Assembly: GCF_004119445.1 (NCBI RefSeq)
Contig: NZ_QICI01000054.1
Location: forward strand, 1-55,538
Reading direction: 5' to 3'
Source: Chryseobacterium sp. CH21
Lineage (GTDB): Bacteria > Bacteroidota > Bacteroidia > Flavobacteriales > Weeksellaceae
DNA: 55,538 nucleotides
Below the pieces are notes generated by a model, which searched no databases, was not told the origin of the DNA, and was given only the letters and a program-made list of their open reading frames with translations. The stretch's first letter is position 1; each line of letters starts with the position of its first letter. The translations under genes and the position numbers were made by a program. Positions 1 to 9,320 of this stretch are shown piece after piece.

Positions 1-54
1 AAGACAAATATATAACCAACAAAAATTAGTAAATTTATAAACCGAAAATCCTCC

Positions 55-321
55 TTAAGGATTTAAACCAAAATGTCTAAGTTGGTTTGAAGACGTACAA
101 TAAGTAGTTTTTACTCCGTATAATTCATCATTAATTTTCAAAACCGAATCTTTATCCAAACTTTCCTCATCTTCGATTAACAAATCGTAAATGTGTTTAA
201 CATTATGAAAATCAATAATAACATCATCTACTCCTTGAGAATCGTAAGAAGACGGTATTAACATTTGAAAAAGTAAATCCTCATCCTCAATCAAATTACC
301 CGTTTCATCATAATAATCCAT
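55..321 (-). CDS. Small acidic hypothetical protein
   Basis: The 88-residue product is rich in Asp and Glu, with no signal peptide, membrane segment or recognised motif. It begins 15 nt beyond the integrase stop on the same strand, so it is probably co-transcribed with the integrase as first cargo gene of element 1. Small acidic proteins on mobile elements are sometimes nucleic-acid mimics or immunity proteins, but nothing in the sequence shows that here. Function unknown. Confidence 0.5.
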   Translation of the reverse strand: MDYYDETGNLIEDEDLLFQMLIPSSYDSQGVDDVIIDFHNVKHIYDLLIEDEESLDKDSVLKINDELYGVKTTYCTSSNQLRHFGLNP

Positions 322-336
322 TGTTATTTATATTTT

Positions 337-1473
337 CTACAAATATAAATCAGGAATTTTAGATACAGCATCTATCTTCTTTTTATCTATTACTTTTCCA
401 TAGATTTCTGTAGTTTTCAGATGTCGGTGTCCTAATAACTTACTAACTGTATAAATATCTGTATTCATCGTTAATTGTAGTGTAGCAAAAGTATGTCGTG
501 AACTGTGATAAGTGATGTGTTTATCGATTCCTGCTTCCTTTACCCATTTGTGTAATTTTTTATTGTGGTAAGCACTGTACGTTAAATTCTCAAACAACAA
601 TACATCATCATCTTTCCTTTCTCCAAGAAGTTTTACCGCTTGTTCACTTATCGGAAGATTTTCTACTCCTTTAGTTTTCTGTTGTGTATATTTTAAAATC
701 CAACCATTTTCAGAATCGTAGTAGAGATTTTTCCACTTCAAAGATTTTACATCAGAAAATCTTAAACCTGTGAGTGAACTGAAAATAAATGATTGTTTCA
801 AAATTGGTACTTCACATTCGGTTTTCACCAATTTTTGTAATTCTTCCAAGGTGAGGTATTCTCTGTTGGTTTCTTCTTCTTTTATAGATTTTACTCTAAC
901 CATAGGATTTTCAGAAATCATCTTACTTCTGTATGCTTCTTTAAGAGCTGCTCTTACCTTATTAAAATATGATAACGCTGTATTCTGTGATAATCTCCCT
1001 CCGTTATTAGATATTTTTTCTTTCAAAAGATACTCCTTAAAACTCTCCAGGAATGTTTCATCTATTTTGGAAATCTGAATATCTACTCCTTTACAAAAAA
1101 TTGTTAGATGTTTCAAAGTACTAAACCAATTTCCGTATGTTCCCTCTGTCTCATATCTTTTCTCTACCAGTTCATTAAAGTAGTTCAGAAATCCAATCTT
1201 ACCACTCACACTACTAACCAATCCATGTTTTCTCGAATTAAACTCCAATACCTTTTGAGCCTTTATAGTTTCAGCAAGTTGTTGAGTTTCTTTGTTATGT
1301 TCCCTTTCCAGAATTGTTTTTGGCTTATCATAAACATATAAACTCAACCAATCTGTTGTTCTTTTTTTATTTTCGTCAATATAAAGTAAGTACAGGCTGT
1401 TCATTTTCACACGTCCTTTCTCAATACTTTTTTTACTTAATTGTCCCTCTCTTGTTCTTAAATAAACTCTCAT
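337..1473 (-). CDS. Tyrosine recombinase / integrase of element 1
   Basis: Phage-type integrase of about 378 residues, catalysing site-specific recombination of the element with the chromosome. It has an N-terminal arm-binding region, a SAM-like core-binding region (about 95-195) and a C-terminal catalytic domain. Visible catalytic residues, numbered from the ATG at 1473, are Arg238 (TGLRFSD), His323 and Arg326 (HSSRH), His349 (LLGH) and the nucleophile Tyr358 (TEIYGK). All are present, so it should be active. The reading frame can extend to a TTG at 1533, but the ATG at 1473 matches where homologous integrases begin and is preferred. The partner excisionase-like gene is upstream at 2383-2748. 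It differs from the second integrase of the window mainly in keeping its tyrosine. Confidence 0.9.
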   Translation of the reverse strand: MRVYLRTREGQLSKKSIEKGRVKMNSLYLLYIDENKKRTTDWLSLYVYDKPKTILEREHNKETQQLAETIKAQKVLEFNSRKHGLVSSVSGKIGFLNYFNELVEKRYETEGTYGNWFSTLKHLTIFCKGVDIQISKIDETFLESFKEYLLKEKISNNGGRLSQNTALSYFNKVRAALKEAYRSKMISENPMVRVKSIKEEETNREYLTLEELQKLVKTECEVPILKQSFIFSSLTGLRFSDVKSLKWKNLYYDSENGWILKYTQQKTKGVENLPISEQAVKLLGERKDDDVLLFENLTYSAYHNKKLHKWVKEAGIDKHITYHSSRHTFATLQLTMNTDIYTVSKLLGHRHLKTTEIYGKVIDKKKIDAVSKIPDLYL

Positions 1474-1533
1474 TTCCTTAGATTTTGTTACGAATTGTGA
1501 TGTAACATTCCCCCTAAGTCGATTCGGAAACAA

Positions 1534-2382
1534 CAGTAAACGTTTGGTATTAACCTAATTATATAGATTTATAAATCATAAGTTTACTTTCTCTATGTGA
1601 AACTAACCACATTCTAACAGCTGTTAAGTAGTGGTAGTCTATATCCTTTACTCACCTAATTTTAAACACAAAAATCCAAACTTCTCGTTTGGATTCTCTT
1701 TACATTGTTAAATAAATTTTCGACCACCTCAATTGTAAGGTGGTCTAAAGTCCTTACTTTTATTTTTAAATCACAACAACTCTATAAACTTATTTTTCAC
1801 TTTGTTCTCCACATTAAATAATCTTCAATATAAATTTCATCGTATTTATATTTTCATCATTGAGAACACATCTAATTTTTTGTTTAATAATATCATTTGA
1901 TAATATCATCATTGATAAAATTGAAAATCAACTACTAAATTTTAAACCTCATAGCAGTAAACTCCTCTTCGGATTAAAATCTACTACTTAATTTTCTTTA
2001 ACCTCCCTAAAAATCAGTAGTTTTCGGCTGAATTCCTTTTTTTATATATGTTATTTGTTGTATTTATTGTTATTTTACTCTAATAAATTACTACTACAAA
2101 ATATCCTCTTTATAATATCTCTCATATTATATATATAATATATACTTATATAATATATTCATTTTCAATGGTATATACTATATACATATAGGGAGTGAAA
2201 TTTTAGCAAAGAATAATTAAGAGGACAAAACTATTAAGAAAATAGCAGTCAAAACACCATTTACGATTTTAAAGAAGTTACAACATTCTAAATTAGTTCA
2301 TCTGTATAATTCCATTAAAAATACTTTTAAAACGATTTATGAATTTATAACATTGTAAATTTTGAATGTTTGAAGAATTATC
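1534..2382. other. Gene-poor AT-rich spacer between integrase 1 and its excisionase-like gene
   Basis: No credible ORF. It holds two hairpins. One is at 1673-1695 (arms AATCCAAAC/GTTTGGATT) and reads into a T run on the minus strand, so it could end the excisionase transcript. The other is at 1722-1745 (GACCACCT/AGGTGGTC). Positions 2110-2200 are almost pure A/T with overlapping TATATA palindromes, suggesting a melting-prone or protein-bound region, possibly a recombination accessory site or an origin. No iterons were found to prove either. Confidence 0.5.
1673..1700 (-). terminator. Probable rho-independent terminator downstream of excisionase 1
   Basis: A 9-bp perfect stem (1673-1681 with 1687-1695) and 5-nt loop. 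On the minus strand it runs into TTTTTG. It separates the excisionase-like gene from the integrase and would insulate the two. Confidence 0.45.
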
Positions 2383-2748
2383 TCAACTGATATTATTTAA
2401 TTCTGATTTCAAAAGAAAATGTTTCTTCCCTACACGGATTGTTTTTAGTTCTCCGTTTTTAATCAGTTTTCTGATTGTAGATTCAGAGATATTCATTAAT
2501 AAACAGACTTCCTTTATAGTAAGATATGTTTTCTTCTGAACATCTTCAATAGAAACAACTTTCAGTTCTTTAAGTTTTATATCTGTTTGAAATTCTTCTT
2601 TTGATTTTCGGATTTTTTCTTCCTTTACTTTTTTCTTATAATCCTTTTGATTACATCTGTGAGTACAATACTTTGTAGAGAATGTTTTAGCGATGAATTT
2701 CTCTTTACAGAAGATACAAATCTTCTCAATCCTAATGTTACTGCTCAT
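2383..2748 (-). CDS. Zinc-finger plus helix-turn-helix excisionase-like protein of element 1
   Basis: A 121-residue DNA-binding protein. The N-terminus has a CxxC...CxxxC zinc-binding pattern (CIFC near residues 11-14 and CTHRC near 28-32). A basic coiled stretch follows, then a C-terminal MerR/excisionase-type HTH (YLTIKEVCLLMNISESTIRK, then a beta hairpin ending in KKHFLLKSEL). Such Xis-type HTH proteins direct the integrase toward excision or regulate the element. It lies between the att site at 3009-3035 and integrase 1. A paralogue with the same architecture sits at 13687-14037 beside the second integrase, so this zinc-finger/HTH protein is a conserved module of this element family. Confidence 0.75.
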   Translation of the reverse strand: MSSNIRIEKICIFCKEKFIAKTFSTKYCTHRCNQKDYKKKVKEEKIRKSKEEFQTDIKLKELKVVSIEDVQKKTYLTIKEVCLLMNISESTIRKLIKNGELKTIRVGKKHFLLKSELNNIS

Positions 2749-2912
2749 TTGATACTTTCCGATTTTCTGTATGTTAATAATCTCTCCCTGTATTTAGCGG
2801 TATTTGCGTGTATCTACGATTATTTACCGTTTAAATTTCTCTTAGGGTATCCTAAAATTCATTTTTTTAGAGATTAAAAACAACGGAGTATCACATTTAG
2901 TGGTATAAAATA

Positions 2913-2937
2913 TGTCAACAAATGTCAGAAAATGTCA
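2913..2937. repeat. Three helically phased TGTCA repeats next to the att site
   Basis: TGTCA occurs at 2913, 2923 and 2933, exactly 10 bp apart, so all three face the same side of the helix. AATGTCA also occurs at 14412-14418, near the matching end of element 2. These are candidate integrase-arm or excisionase binding sites. The role is inferred. Confidence 0.5.
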
Positions 2938-3008
2938 CTTAACACTTTCTGTTTTTCCTTTATTAATGCGGGTTGTATCGTTGTATTATGGTGCTTAGAA
3001 AATGGCGA

Positions 3009-3035
3009 TTACTTCCCGATACAAAACTTCGGAAA
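3009..3035 (-). other. mnmE-3'-end-like attachment site (junction of elements 1 and 2)
   Basis: Read on the minus strand this gives codons for F-P-K-F-C-I-G-K and a TAA stop, the same C-terminal KFCIGK as the real mnmE end at 14548-14574. 21 of 27 aligned bases match, with an unbroken CCGATACA. No mnmE body precedes it, so it is a duplicated target site, as left by an integrase that uses the last codons of mnmE. The trmE/mnmE 3' end is a known target (for example of SGI1 in enterobacteria). Confidence 0.75.
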
Positions 3036-3217
3036 GCCTTACTATCAGACTTTTATCACCATTGAGGGACAAATAAGGGATAAATACTCACAAACCAATA
3101 ATAGCTATATCAAAGGTACTAAATTTCAGAATAATAACAAGTAAGAATTGAGAACTGATTCAAAAGTTCTAAAAATAAGTTGTGCCTTAACAGGAAACTT
3201 AACCGATTTTAAATTTC

Positions 3218-4948
3218 ATGAGATTAGCTTTAGTTGAAATACAGAACTTCAGAGGAATTTCTTATTCTAAAATTTTTTTTAATGGACATAATGTAATAAT
3301 TGGAGATAATAATGCAGGAAAATCTACCGTATTGGAAGCTATTGATCTTGTCCTTGGCCCAGATCGATTAAATAGAATCCCCGTAATCGATGAACATGAT
3401 TTTTACAATGGGATTTATATGCCAAATGAAGAAAACCCTAATGAAATCCAAATCGAAGTAATTCTGACTGACCTTGAAGAGGAACAATCAAGAAGGTTTA
3501 ATGCTTATCTAGAATTTTGGGATACCGAAAAATCAAAATTATTAGTTGAAGGTGAAATTGACAATATAGATAAACCTAGTATTTTAAGTGCATTACGGGT
3601 TAAGTTTGTTGGAAGGTATGATATCGAAGAAGATGATTTTGTTGGTGAAACTTTTTTCTCTTCAATAGAAAAACAAGATGGTACATTATCAAAATTTACG
3701 AAAATTGATAAAAGAGAATGTGGTTTTTTATATTTAAGAGCACTTCGAACAGGTTCACGAGCCTTAAGTATGGAAAGGGGCTCACTTCTAGATATTATTT
3801 TAAGGATCAAAGAGCTAAGACCAAAAATGTGGGAAAGTCTACTTGAACAACTTCGGGAAATTAAAGTTGCCGCAGATCCTCAACTTGGTATTTCAGATGT
3901 GTTATCAGATGTCCAAAAAGCTCTAAAAGAATTTGTTCCGGCAGATTGGGGAGAAGCTCCAATCCTTAAGGTTTCTGATCTAACACGGGAACATTTAAGA
4001 AAAACTTTAACTGTTTTTTAGCTACTGGAAAAGGTGGTTATAATGCTCCTTTTCATCATCAAGGAACTGGAACAGTGAATACAATGGTACTAGCACTACT
4101 TTCGATGATAGCAGAGGCAAAAAAACAGTGATTTTTGCGATGGAAGAGCCAGAGATTGCCATTCCACCCTATACACAAAAACGAATTATCCATCATATCC
4201 GCCAGAAATCAACCCAGGCAATATTTACTTCCCATTCACCATTTGTCCTAGAAGAATTTGCGCCAGAGCAGATTATCCTTCTAAAAAGAGATGATGCAGG
4301 AAAACAACGAAGTGATTTTATATCATTTCCTAAACACGTCAGGCCAAAAAATTATAATGCACAATTCCGGTCAGGTTTTGCGGAAGCTCTTTTGGCCAAA
4401 CGGATATTGATTGCTGAAGGAAGTACCGAATCTATCCTGTACCCTGCCATTGCAAGACGATTAAGCGAAATTAATCCGGCTGAATATTCATCCTTGGAAG
4501 CAATGGGTATTGCTATTTTTAATGCTGAATCGGAAAATAATATTCCTCTATTTGGCGAGCTATTTAAAAAGCTCGGCAAGGATGTGTTTGCTGTTTTTGA
4601 TAAACAAAAACCAGAAAACCTTAAAAAATAGAAGATAATGTCCTATGCGGCTTTGAGATTCCTTACAAAGGGATCGAGGATCTCTTATTAGAAGAAACAG
4701 ATGATTCAGTTTTAACTCAATTCTACCTTCAACTTATAGAGAACGATGAGATTCCCATGAATTTAACAGCAGCAAATGACCCAAACGATCCAGTTGAAAT
4801 CAAGAAATTTCTTGGCCGTTATTTTAAACAGTCAAAAGCAAGTAGAGGTTCCTCGGAACTTATAGAATTATGTGAAAATGAGGATCATATATCTGGAACT
4901 ATTCGTGGTTTCTTGGTGACAATTAAAAATATATTGGATATAATTTAG
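3218..4948 (+). CDS. gajA: GajA-like OLD-family ATPase/TOPRIM nuclease (three frameshifts in this sequence)
   Basis: Overcoming-lysogenisation-defect (OLD) type nuclease: an ABC-like ATPase fused to a TOPRIM DNA-cleaving domain. The frame is broken near 4014-4019 (T6), 4119-4125 (A7) and 4623-4628 (A6). Adding one base at each restores a continuous protein of about 577 residues, near the length of characterised GajA. Visible parts are Walker A GDNNAGKST (29-37), the QGTGTVN region, Walker B VIFAMEEPE (about 304-312), an SHSPFV switch, and TOPRIM acidic residues in LIAEGSTE (about 400) and AVFD (about 461). A UvrD-like helicase gene begins 14 nt downstream. That pairing defines class 2 OLD/Gabija, where GajA cuts phage DNA when nucleotide pools are depleted. 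The frameshifts look like sequencing errors. If real, the gene is dead. Confidence 0.8.
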
Positions 4949-4961
4949 CAAAAATGGCTTT

Positions 4962-6647
4962 ATGATTATTTGCTCAAAAAGGGAATCTGTATTGAACTAT
5001 CAAGGGCATATTTTAGTAGAAGGAGGGCCAGGTGCAGGGAAAACAACCCTTGCATTATTAAAAGCGCATTCCATATTTCAACAGGGGCTTTTGAATAAAA
5101 ATCAGAAAATTTTATTTTTAAGTTTTGCCAGGGCAACTATTTCAAGAATTGATGAACAGGCAAAACTTCTGTTAAATAATATGGAGAAGAAGGAGCTCGA
5201 AATCAATACTTATCACGGTTTTGCCTGGTCCATCATCCAATCCTATGGATACCTGTTAAACAAACACAGACAATTCAAGCTAATAAATCCTCATAATTTT
5301 GCAGCCGAAATCGCGGGTTTTCAAGATCGAAAAGAGGCAGAAGCTTATAAGCATAGGCTTTTGAACGATGATGGAATAATTTGTTTTGACCTTTTTGCGG
5401 AAATAGTAGCTGAAATACTGCAACGGTCAGAAAAGATTCAAAAAATTATTTCTGATACCTATCCCTATATCATTGTAGACGAATTCCAAGATACAGATTC
5501 AAATGAATGGAATATTATAAAACTTCTGGGAAGAAATTCTAAAATAATGGCACTAGCTGATCTTAATCAAAGAATATTTGAATTTCGAGGCGCCTCCGTA
5601 AAAAGAATTCCTGAATATAATTCTCATTTTAATGGACTAAAAGTCGATCTGGGAAAAGAAAATAACAGGAGCAATGGATTAGATATTATTCAATTTGGGG
5701 ATGATTTACTAACCGGTCAAAATAAAGGTAAAACCTATAAGAATGTACACGTAATAAAATATAAATATTATAGGTCTGATTTAAAGCTACCATTATTTCT
5801 AAAAATACAAGACGCATTTAAACGTAAGAATAATTATGATAATAACGATTGGTCCCTTGCTATTTTGGTGAAAAGAAAAAGTGACACTCTGAAGATTTCC
5901 TCTTACCTTAATTCAAAGAAAATATTTCATGAAGTCATCATCGACCCTGAAGGCCCCTCACTTGCGGCTTCAGTTATTGCAAAAGTTATGGAGCCTGTCA
6001 CCGATTGGAACATAAGAGCTTTGATTCAAAGTATTATACAACATATAAAAGGCAGAAAAGGTATCAAAATAAGTCAAGCTGATCTAAAATCAATCGCTTT
6101 TATGGAATCTTACAAACATGGTGATAAGATAGTAGGCTCAAAGAAAAAACTTCTTATAGATGATATTCAAAAAATAATTACAGACCGAAATAAAATCATA
6201 TTTAGCGGAAGTCCTGACAAAGACTGGCTTCTCGTGAGGAATCTTTTTCAGGATTCCAAACATGAAATTTTAAGATGTATCTATGAGGATGCACTTTATT
6301 TAAGATTGCTTAATAAAGGAGCAATACTATTGGAAAAACTAAGTGAAAACTGGAGAACTACCCAATCCTACCAGATGGCTTCCTTTCTCGTTGAAGAGGC
6401 TCTTACTCAAGAACATTTTGCCATGACTAATAGAAAGTATTCGGGGATATTTGTAATGAATCTTCACAAATCCAAAGGAAAGGAATTTGATGAAGTAATT
6501 ATTTGGGAGGAATTATATAATCCCATTGTTAACCCAGACCCCAAGCGAATCGAACAGGACAAACTTGTATTAAGGGTAGCGGTGACTAGAGCTAGAAAAC
6601 TAACTTCTTTTTTAACTCCAATTGGCCAACCTTGTGTTCTATTGTAA
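4962..6647 (+). CDS. gajB: GajB-like UvrD/Rep-type superfamily 1 helicase
   Basis: A 561-residue SF1 helicase. Motifs seen are I/Walker A GGPGAGKTT (21-29), motif II VDEFQDTD (172-179), motif III LADLNQRIFEFRGA (198-211), motif V LHKSKGKEFDEV (about 501-512) and motif VI RVAVTRARK (about 541-549). The order and spacing are those of UvrD/PcrA proteins with shortened 2B regions. It lies 14 nt after the OLD nuclease gene and is surely co-transcribed. In Gabija, GajB forms a complex with GajA and is thought to sense or process DNA ends. The product is somewhat longer than the roughly 500 residues of the type GajB. An RNA-polymerase-style promoter inside the pair is not apparent. Confidence 0.85.
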   Translation: MIICSKRESVLNYQGHILVEGGPGAGKTTLALLKAHSIFQQGLLNKNQKILFLSFARATISRIDEQAKLLLNNMEKKELEINTYHGFAWSIIQSYGYLLNKHRQFKLINPHNFAAEIAGFQDRKEAEAYKHRLLNDDGIICFDLFAEIVAEILQRSEKIQKIISDTYPYIIVDEFQDTDSNEWNIIKLLGRNSKIMALADLNQRIFEFRGASVKRIPEYNSHFNGLKVDLGKENNRSNGLDIIQFGDDLLTGQNKGKTYKNVHVIKYKYYRSDLKLPLFLKIQDAFKRKNNYDNNDWSLAILVKRKSDTLKISSYLNSKKIFHEVIIDPEGPSLAASVIAKVMEPVTDWNIRALIQSIIQHIKGRKGIKISQADLKSIAFMESYKHGDKIVGSKKKLLIDDIQKIITDRNKIIFSGSPDKDWLLVRNLFQDSKHEILRCIYEDALYLRLLNKGAILLEKLSENWRTTQSYQMASFLVEEALTQEHFAMTNRKYSGIFVMNLHKSKGKEFDEVIIWEELYNPIVNPDPKRIEQDKLVLRVAVTRARKLTSFLTPIGQPCVLL

Positions 6648-6702
6648 AATTAGTGAAGTATACAATTATTTTAAGGATAATTAAATTAACTGTACACCTA
6701 TA

Positions 6703-7668
6703 TTACAAAACTTGATTTTCAAACAGGATTTTGTTTTTGATACAGTATTCCTCAACTTCGGTGTCGTTTTCAAATACAGTATCACAATAGTTATCAAATT
6801 CTTTTTCAGTGGCATTATAATAACGATCATCAACAGAAAGGAATCTTTCCACATGCTCTATAAACTTGCCAAACTCAGCGTTCATTTCACAAAGTTTGTC
6901 TAATGTCTTGAAGTCAATCTCCTTATAGCGTGCTGGGTAAAGGATCTTGCTTAGATAAGGGTTAGCATTGAGCTCAATAATTCCAATACCAAATGATTGA
7001 TTGAGTCTGTTTATTTCATCATGAAGACTATCTCCAAATTCAAATGCAACTAAATATCCATAGTTTGCCCAGCTTGAGTTGGATACAGCTTGGAAATAGG
7101 CTTTCTTTAAATCATTGTCGCTATTTATCTCCCTTTTTAGTTCATAGGCACGCAGCTTAAAAGTATCGGCTTTATTAATGGATTTCAATAAATTTTGACT
7201 ATGAGAACTCTTAAGCTTTAAAAAGTTTATTCCTACCATGTCTGGATGTGTCCAGACTTGATTGTTGTCTTTGGCATTAGATTGCTCATGGAATATCGTT
7301 TTAGTGTAAACCCCTGACGATTTTAGATAGCTGGATAATAGTTTGTGTAAGCTCCTTTCAGTATAGGTTTTTTTAGCATTTATCTTTTCAGTAGCGACAG
7401 ATTCACCTTCCAATTGGCTTTGCTGTATCTGCATTTCATTTTTTGCTAGGTAATAGGAATATACACCTCCCTTTTGTTTGATTCGTTTTACACGTATATC
7501 CCCCTCGCGGATAAAATTCCCCAGCAGTGCAGATACAGTAGATGCAGGAGTAAGAGCCTCTCTAAAATCGTAATAATTATTGCTGATGATATGTTGGCAA
7601 ACCACCTGATAATTTGTCAAACCGCCAATTTCTTCTAAACTTCTTAAAATCGAATCTTTTAAAGTCAT
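6703..7668 (-). CDS. Winged-helix plus PD-(D/E)xK-like protein (COG2958-type) of the R-M operon
   Basis: A 321-residue protein. Residues 1-78 read as a HARE-type winged helix (HTH with basic wing RVKRIKQKGGVYSYYLAK). The C-terminal half contains HPDMVGI (Pro142-Asp143) and YELKRE (Glu176-x-Lys178), an arrangement fitting a PD-(D/E)xK nuclease core. It is the last gene of the operon 12285 to 6703 and starts 44 nt after the methylase. I therefore infer a restriction effector or accessory nuclease acting with the two methylase-containing proteins. Related proteins are usually annotated only as conserved hypothetical. Convergent with the helicase gene, whose stop is 55 nt away. The nuclease reading rests on motif inspection alone. 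Confidence 0.6.
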   Translation of the reverse strand: MTLKDSILRSLEEIGGLTNYQVVCQHIISNNYYDFREALTPASTVSALLGNFIREGDIRVKRIKQKGGVYSYYLAKNEMQIQQSQLEGESVATEKINAKKTYTERSLHKLLSSYLKSSGVYTKTIFHEQSNAKDNNQVWTHPDMVGINFLKLKSSHSQNLLKSINKADTFKLRAYELKREINSDNDLKKAYFQAVSNSSWANYGYLVAFEFGDSLHDEINRLNQSFGIGIIELNANPYLSKILYPARYKEIDFKTLDKLCEMNAEFGKFIEHVERFLSVDDRYYNATEKEFDNYCDTVFENDTEVEEYCIKNKILFENQVL

Positions 7669-7712
7669 AATTACTGTTTTATAAATGCTAATAACATACG
7701 CCTGCTATATTT

Positions 7713-9320
7713 CTATTTCCCTCTGTTCAATCTTCTTGATGACAGTTTCTGCCAAATGCTATCGGCTAATTTGATTTGGGCCTCAGTGAAACCAAAATTA
7801 TCGCGAAGGATCCTTTGATTTGTTATTTCTAGGATTTCTCGGATATCCGTTCTAGCTCTTATCAAACGGTCTATTTCAGGCAACAGCTCTGCGTTGTTGG
7901 CATGGTAAGGTAATAGGATTTCTTCAACCTCATTTGGCATTAGCTCTAAGACTCCGCCACCATGACTTCGGCCACATATCTCAGCAAATGCCAGCGACAA
8001 GGAGTTATAATAGCTGGCTGTCAATGCGGTTATCTCTGCATTCGCTAGAACCGTTACACGGTGCATGGTATCCGTTGTATAGGCTCCGGCTTCGTTAATG
8101 ATAAGTTTCGGATAGATATTATTCCTGCGAATAAAAAGTGCATCAGATACGCGAAGAGAAGGTACTATCTGCCACTCTTCACGGATACGGCATTTATAGC
8201 CCTTATTGATCTCTTGCTCTTCTCCTTTGGCAATATATTCTCGCGCGCCGACAGAACCGTTTAAGTCTTGCATTTTTGGGAAAGCGAGTAAGTGTGTACG
8301 TGCTTCCATCTGACGATTGAGCTGCCAATCCTGTTCGGTAAAGATCGCACTAGGCACTTGCACGCTTCTGCCAACAAGCGGTCTAGCATATTGCTCCAGG
8401 TTATATTGTTCTACCGTTGAAAGGGGAACTGTAAAAAACGGATTTGCTCCAGTTGTGATACCTACTTCCACCTTTGCAAACTCTCCTAATTTTGGAATAA
8501 TTGCCTCCTCTTGTAAATCTTCTAAAAAATCTATTTCTTCCTGATCCAAGAAATAAAAGGTCCATTTGTTAGATCTGAAATCAATCCGCTTATGTGGCCT
8601 CTCAAGTAGGTTGATATCCAGATTTTGAAGCGCATCAGCATCGCGCAATTCCAGGTGTTCAATTAAGTGAGTATCCGTATCATTCTTTTCACAAAGTAAT
8701 AGTACTACTTCCTGCTGTATATCAGGAAAGACCAGTTTCTCAAAAGAGATAATATTGATCTTGTTATAATAATGCGCTAAAAACTCACGTAATGTCTGCG
8801 CATATGAGACCTGCAATATTTCAGCAGGAAGCACAAAGCCAATCTTTCCATTTTCCTTTAGTATGAGAGAAGATCCAACAACAAATGATACCCAGGCATT
8901 GGTCAGTTTGGAATATCTTAGATTTGCACGTCCAAATATTTCAGCAGCATATTCCTGTTGTTGTTTATTAAAATATTGATAGCGTATATAAGGCGGATTT
9001 CCGATAACAACATCAAAACGCTGATCAGTATTGATACAGAAATTATGAAAATCATCATGAATTACTTCTGCATTATTCAGTGCAATATCTCTGGCCTTTT
9101 CGACCTCGATTTCATCAAATTCAATGGCTTTTACCGAATTGTATTGGTAACCGCCGTTTCGTATTTCTTCCAAAAATACACCATCACCACAGCTTGGCTC
9201 TAAAATATCCAAGTCGTCATGACCATTGAGTGCCCATCTTAACATAAAAGCCGCAATAAGGTTCGGTGTATAAAAGCCACCCCTCAACTTCTCCTCGGTG
9301 GCATTTTTAATAAGCTGCAT
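7713..9320 (-). CDS. N6-adenine DNA methyltransferase (TaqI/Eco57I-like)
   Basis: A 535-residue class I SAM-dependent methylase of the N6-adenine gamma type. Motif X/I is FYTPNLIAAFML followed by EPSCGDG (41-47, SAM binding). Motif IV is NPPY (108-111, flips and methylates adenine). The remaining 350 residues look like a TaqI-type target-recognition domain. Its start overlaps the end of the 992-residue Eco57I-type enzyme by 14 nt, so translation is coupled. A second methylase beside a methylase-nuclease fusion is unusual. It could protect the opposite strand of an asymmetric recognition site, or be the modification half acting with the PD-(D/E)xK protein downstream. Confidence 0.85.
   Translation of the reverse strand: MQLIKNATEEKLRGGFYTPNLIAAFMLRWALNGHDDLDILEPSCGDGVFLEEIRNGGYQYNSVKAIEFDEIEVEKARDIALNNAEVIHDDFHNFCINTDQRFDVVIGNPPYIRYQYFNKQQQEYAAEIFGRANLRYSKLTNAWVSFVVGSSLILKENGKIGFVLPAEILQVSYAQTLREFLAHYYNKINIISFEKLVFPDIQQEVVLLLCEKNDTDTHLIEHLELRDADALQNLDINLLERPHKRIDFRSNKWTFYFLDQEEIDFLEDLQEEAIIPKLGEFAKVEVGITTGANPFFTVPLSTVEQYNLEQYARPLVGRSVQVPSAIFTEQDWQLNRQMEARTHLLAFPKMQDLNGSVGAREYIAKGEEQEINKGYKCRIREEWQIVPSLRVSDALFIRRNNIYPKLIINEAGAYTTDTMHRVTVLANAEITALTASYYNSLSLAFAEICGRSHGGGVLELMPNEVEEILLPYHANNAELLPEIDRLIRARTDIREILEITNQRILRDNFGFTEAQIKLADSIWQKLSSRRLNRGK

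Larger units (their letters stand above)
1..3035. mobile_element. Integrative element 1 (partial), outer member of a tandem array at mnmE
   Basis: The right end is an mnmE-3'-end-like site at 3009-3035. Next to it lie an excisionase-like gene (2383-2748), a long non-coding stretch and a tyrosine recombinase (337-1473), followed by a small acidic ORF. This order repeats that of element 2, where att, excisionase and integrase follow mnmE itself. The left end and most cargo lie outside the window. The boundary is inferred from the site similarity and the mirrored gene order. Confidence 0.6.
2749..3217. other. Junction of elements 1 and 2: att site, phased repeats, Gabija upstream region
   Basis: No real gene. 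The apparent ORF across 2932-3144 reads the mnmE-like att site on the wrong strand. The stretch holds three TGTCA repeats 10 bp apart (2913, 2923, 2933), the att core (3009-3035), and a GGGACAA/GGGATAA pair (3066-3072, 3077-3083). The upstream region of the Gabija-like operon follows, without an obvious TAnnTTTG box. Confidence 0.6.

Noticed and set aside
2932..3144. 70-residue ORF on the plus strand
   Set aside because: It spans the mnmE-like att site and TGTCA repeats on the opposite strand, with no homology or ribosome site.
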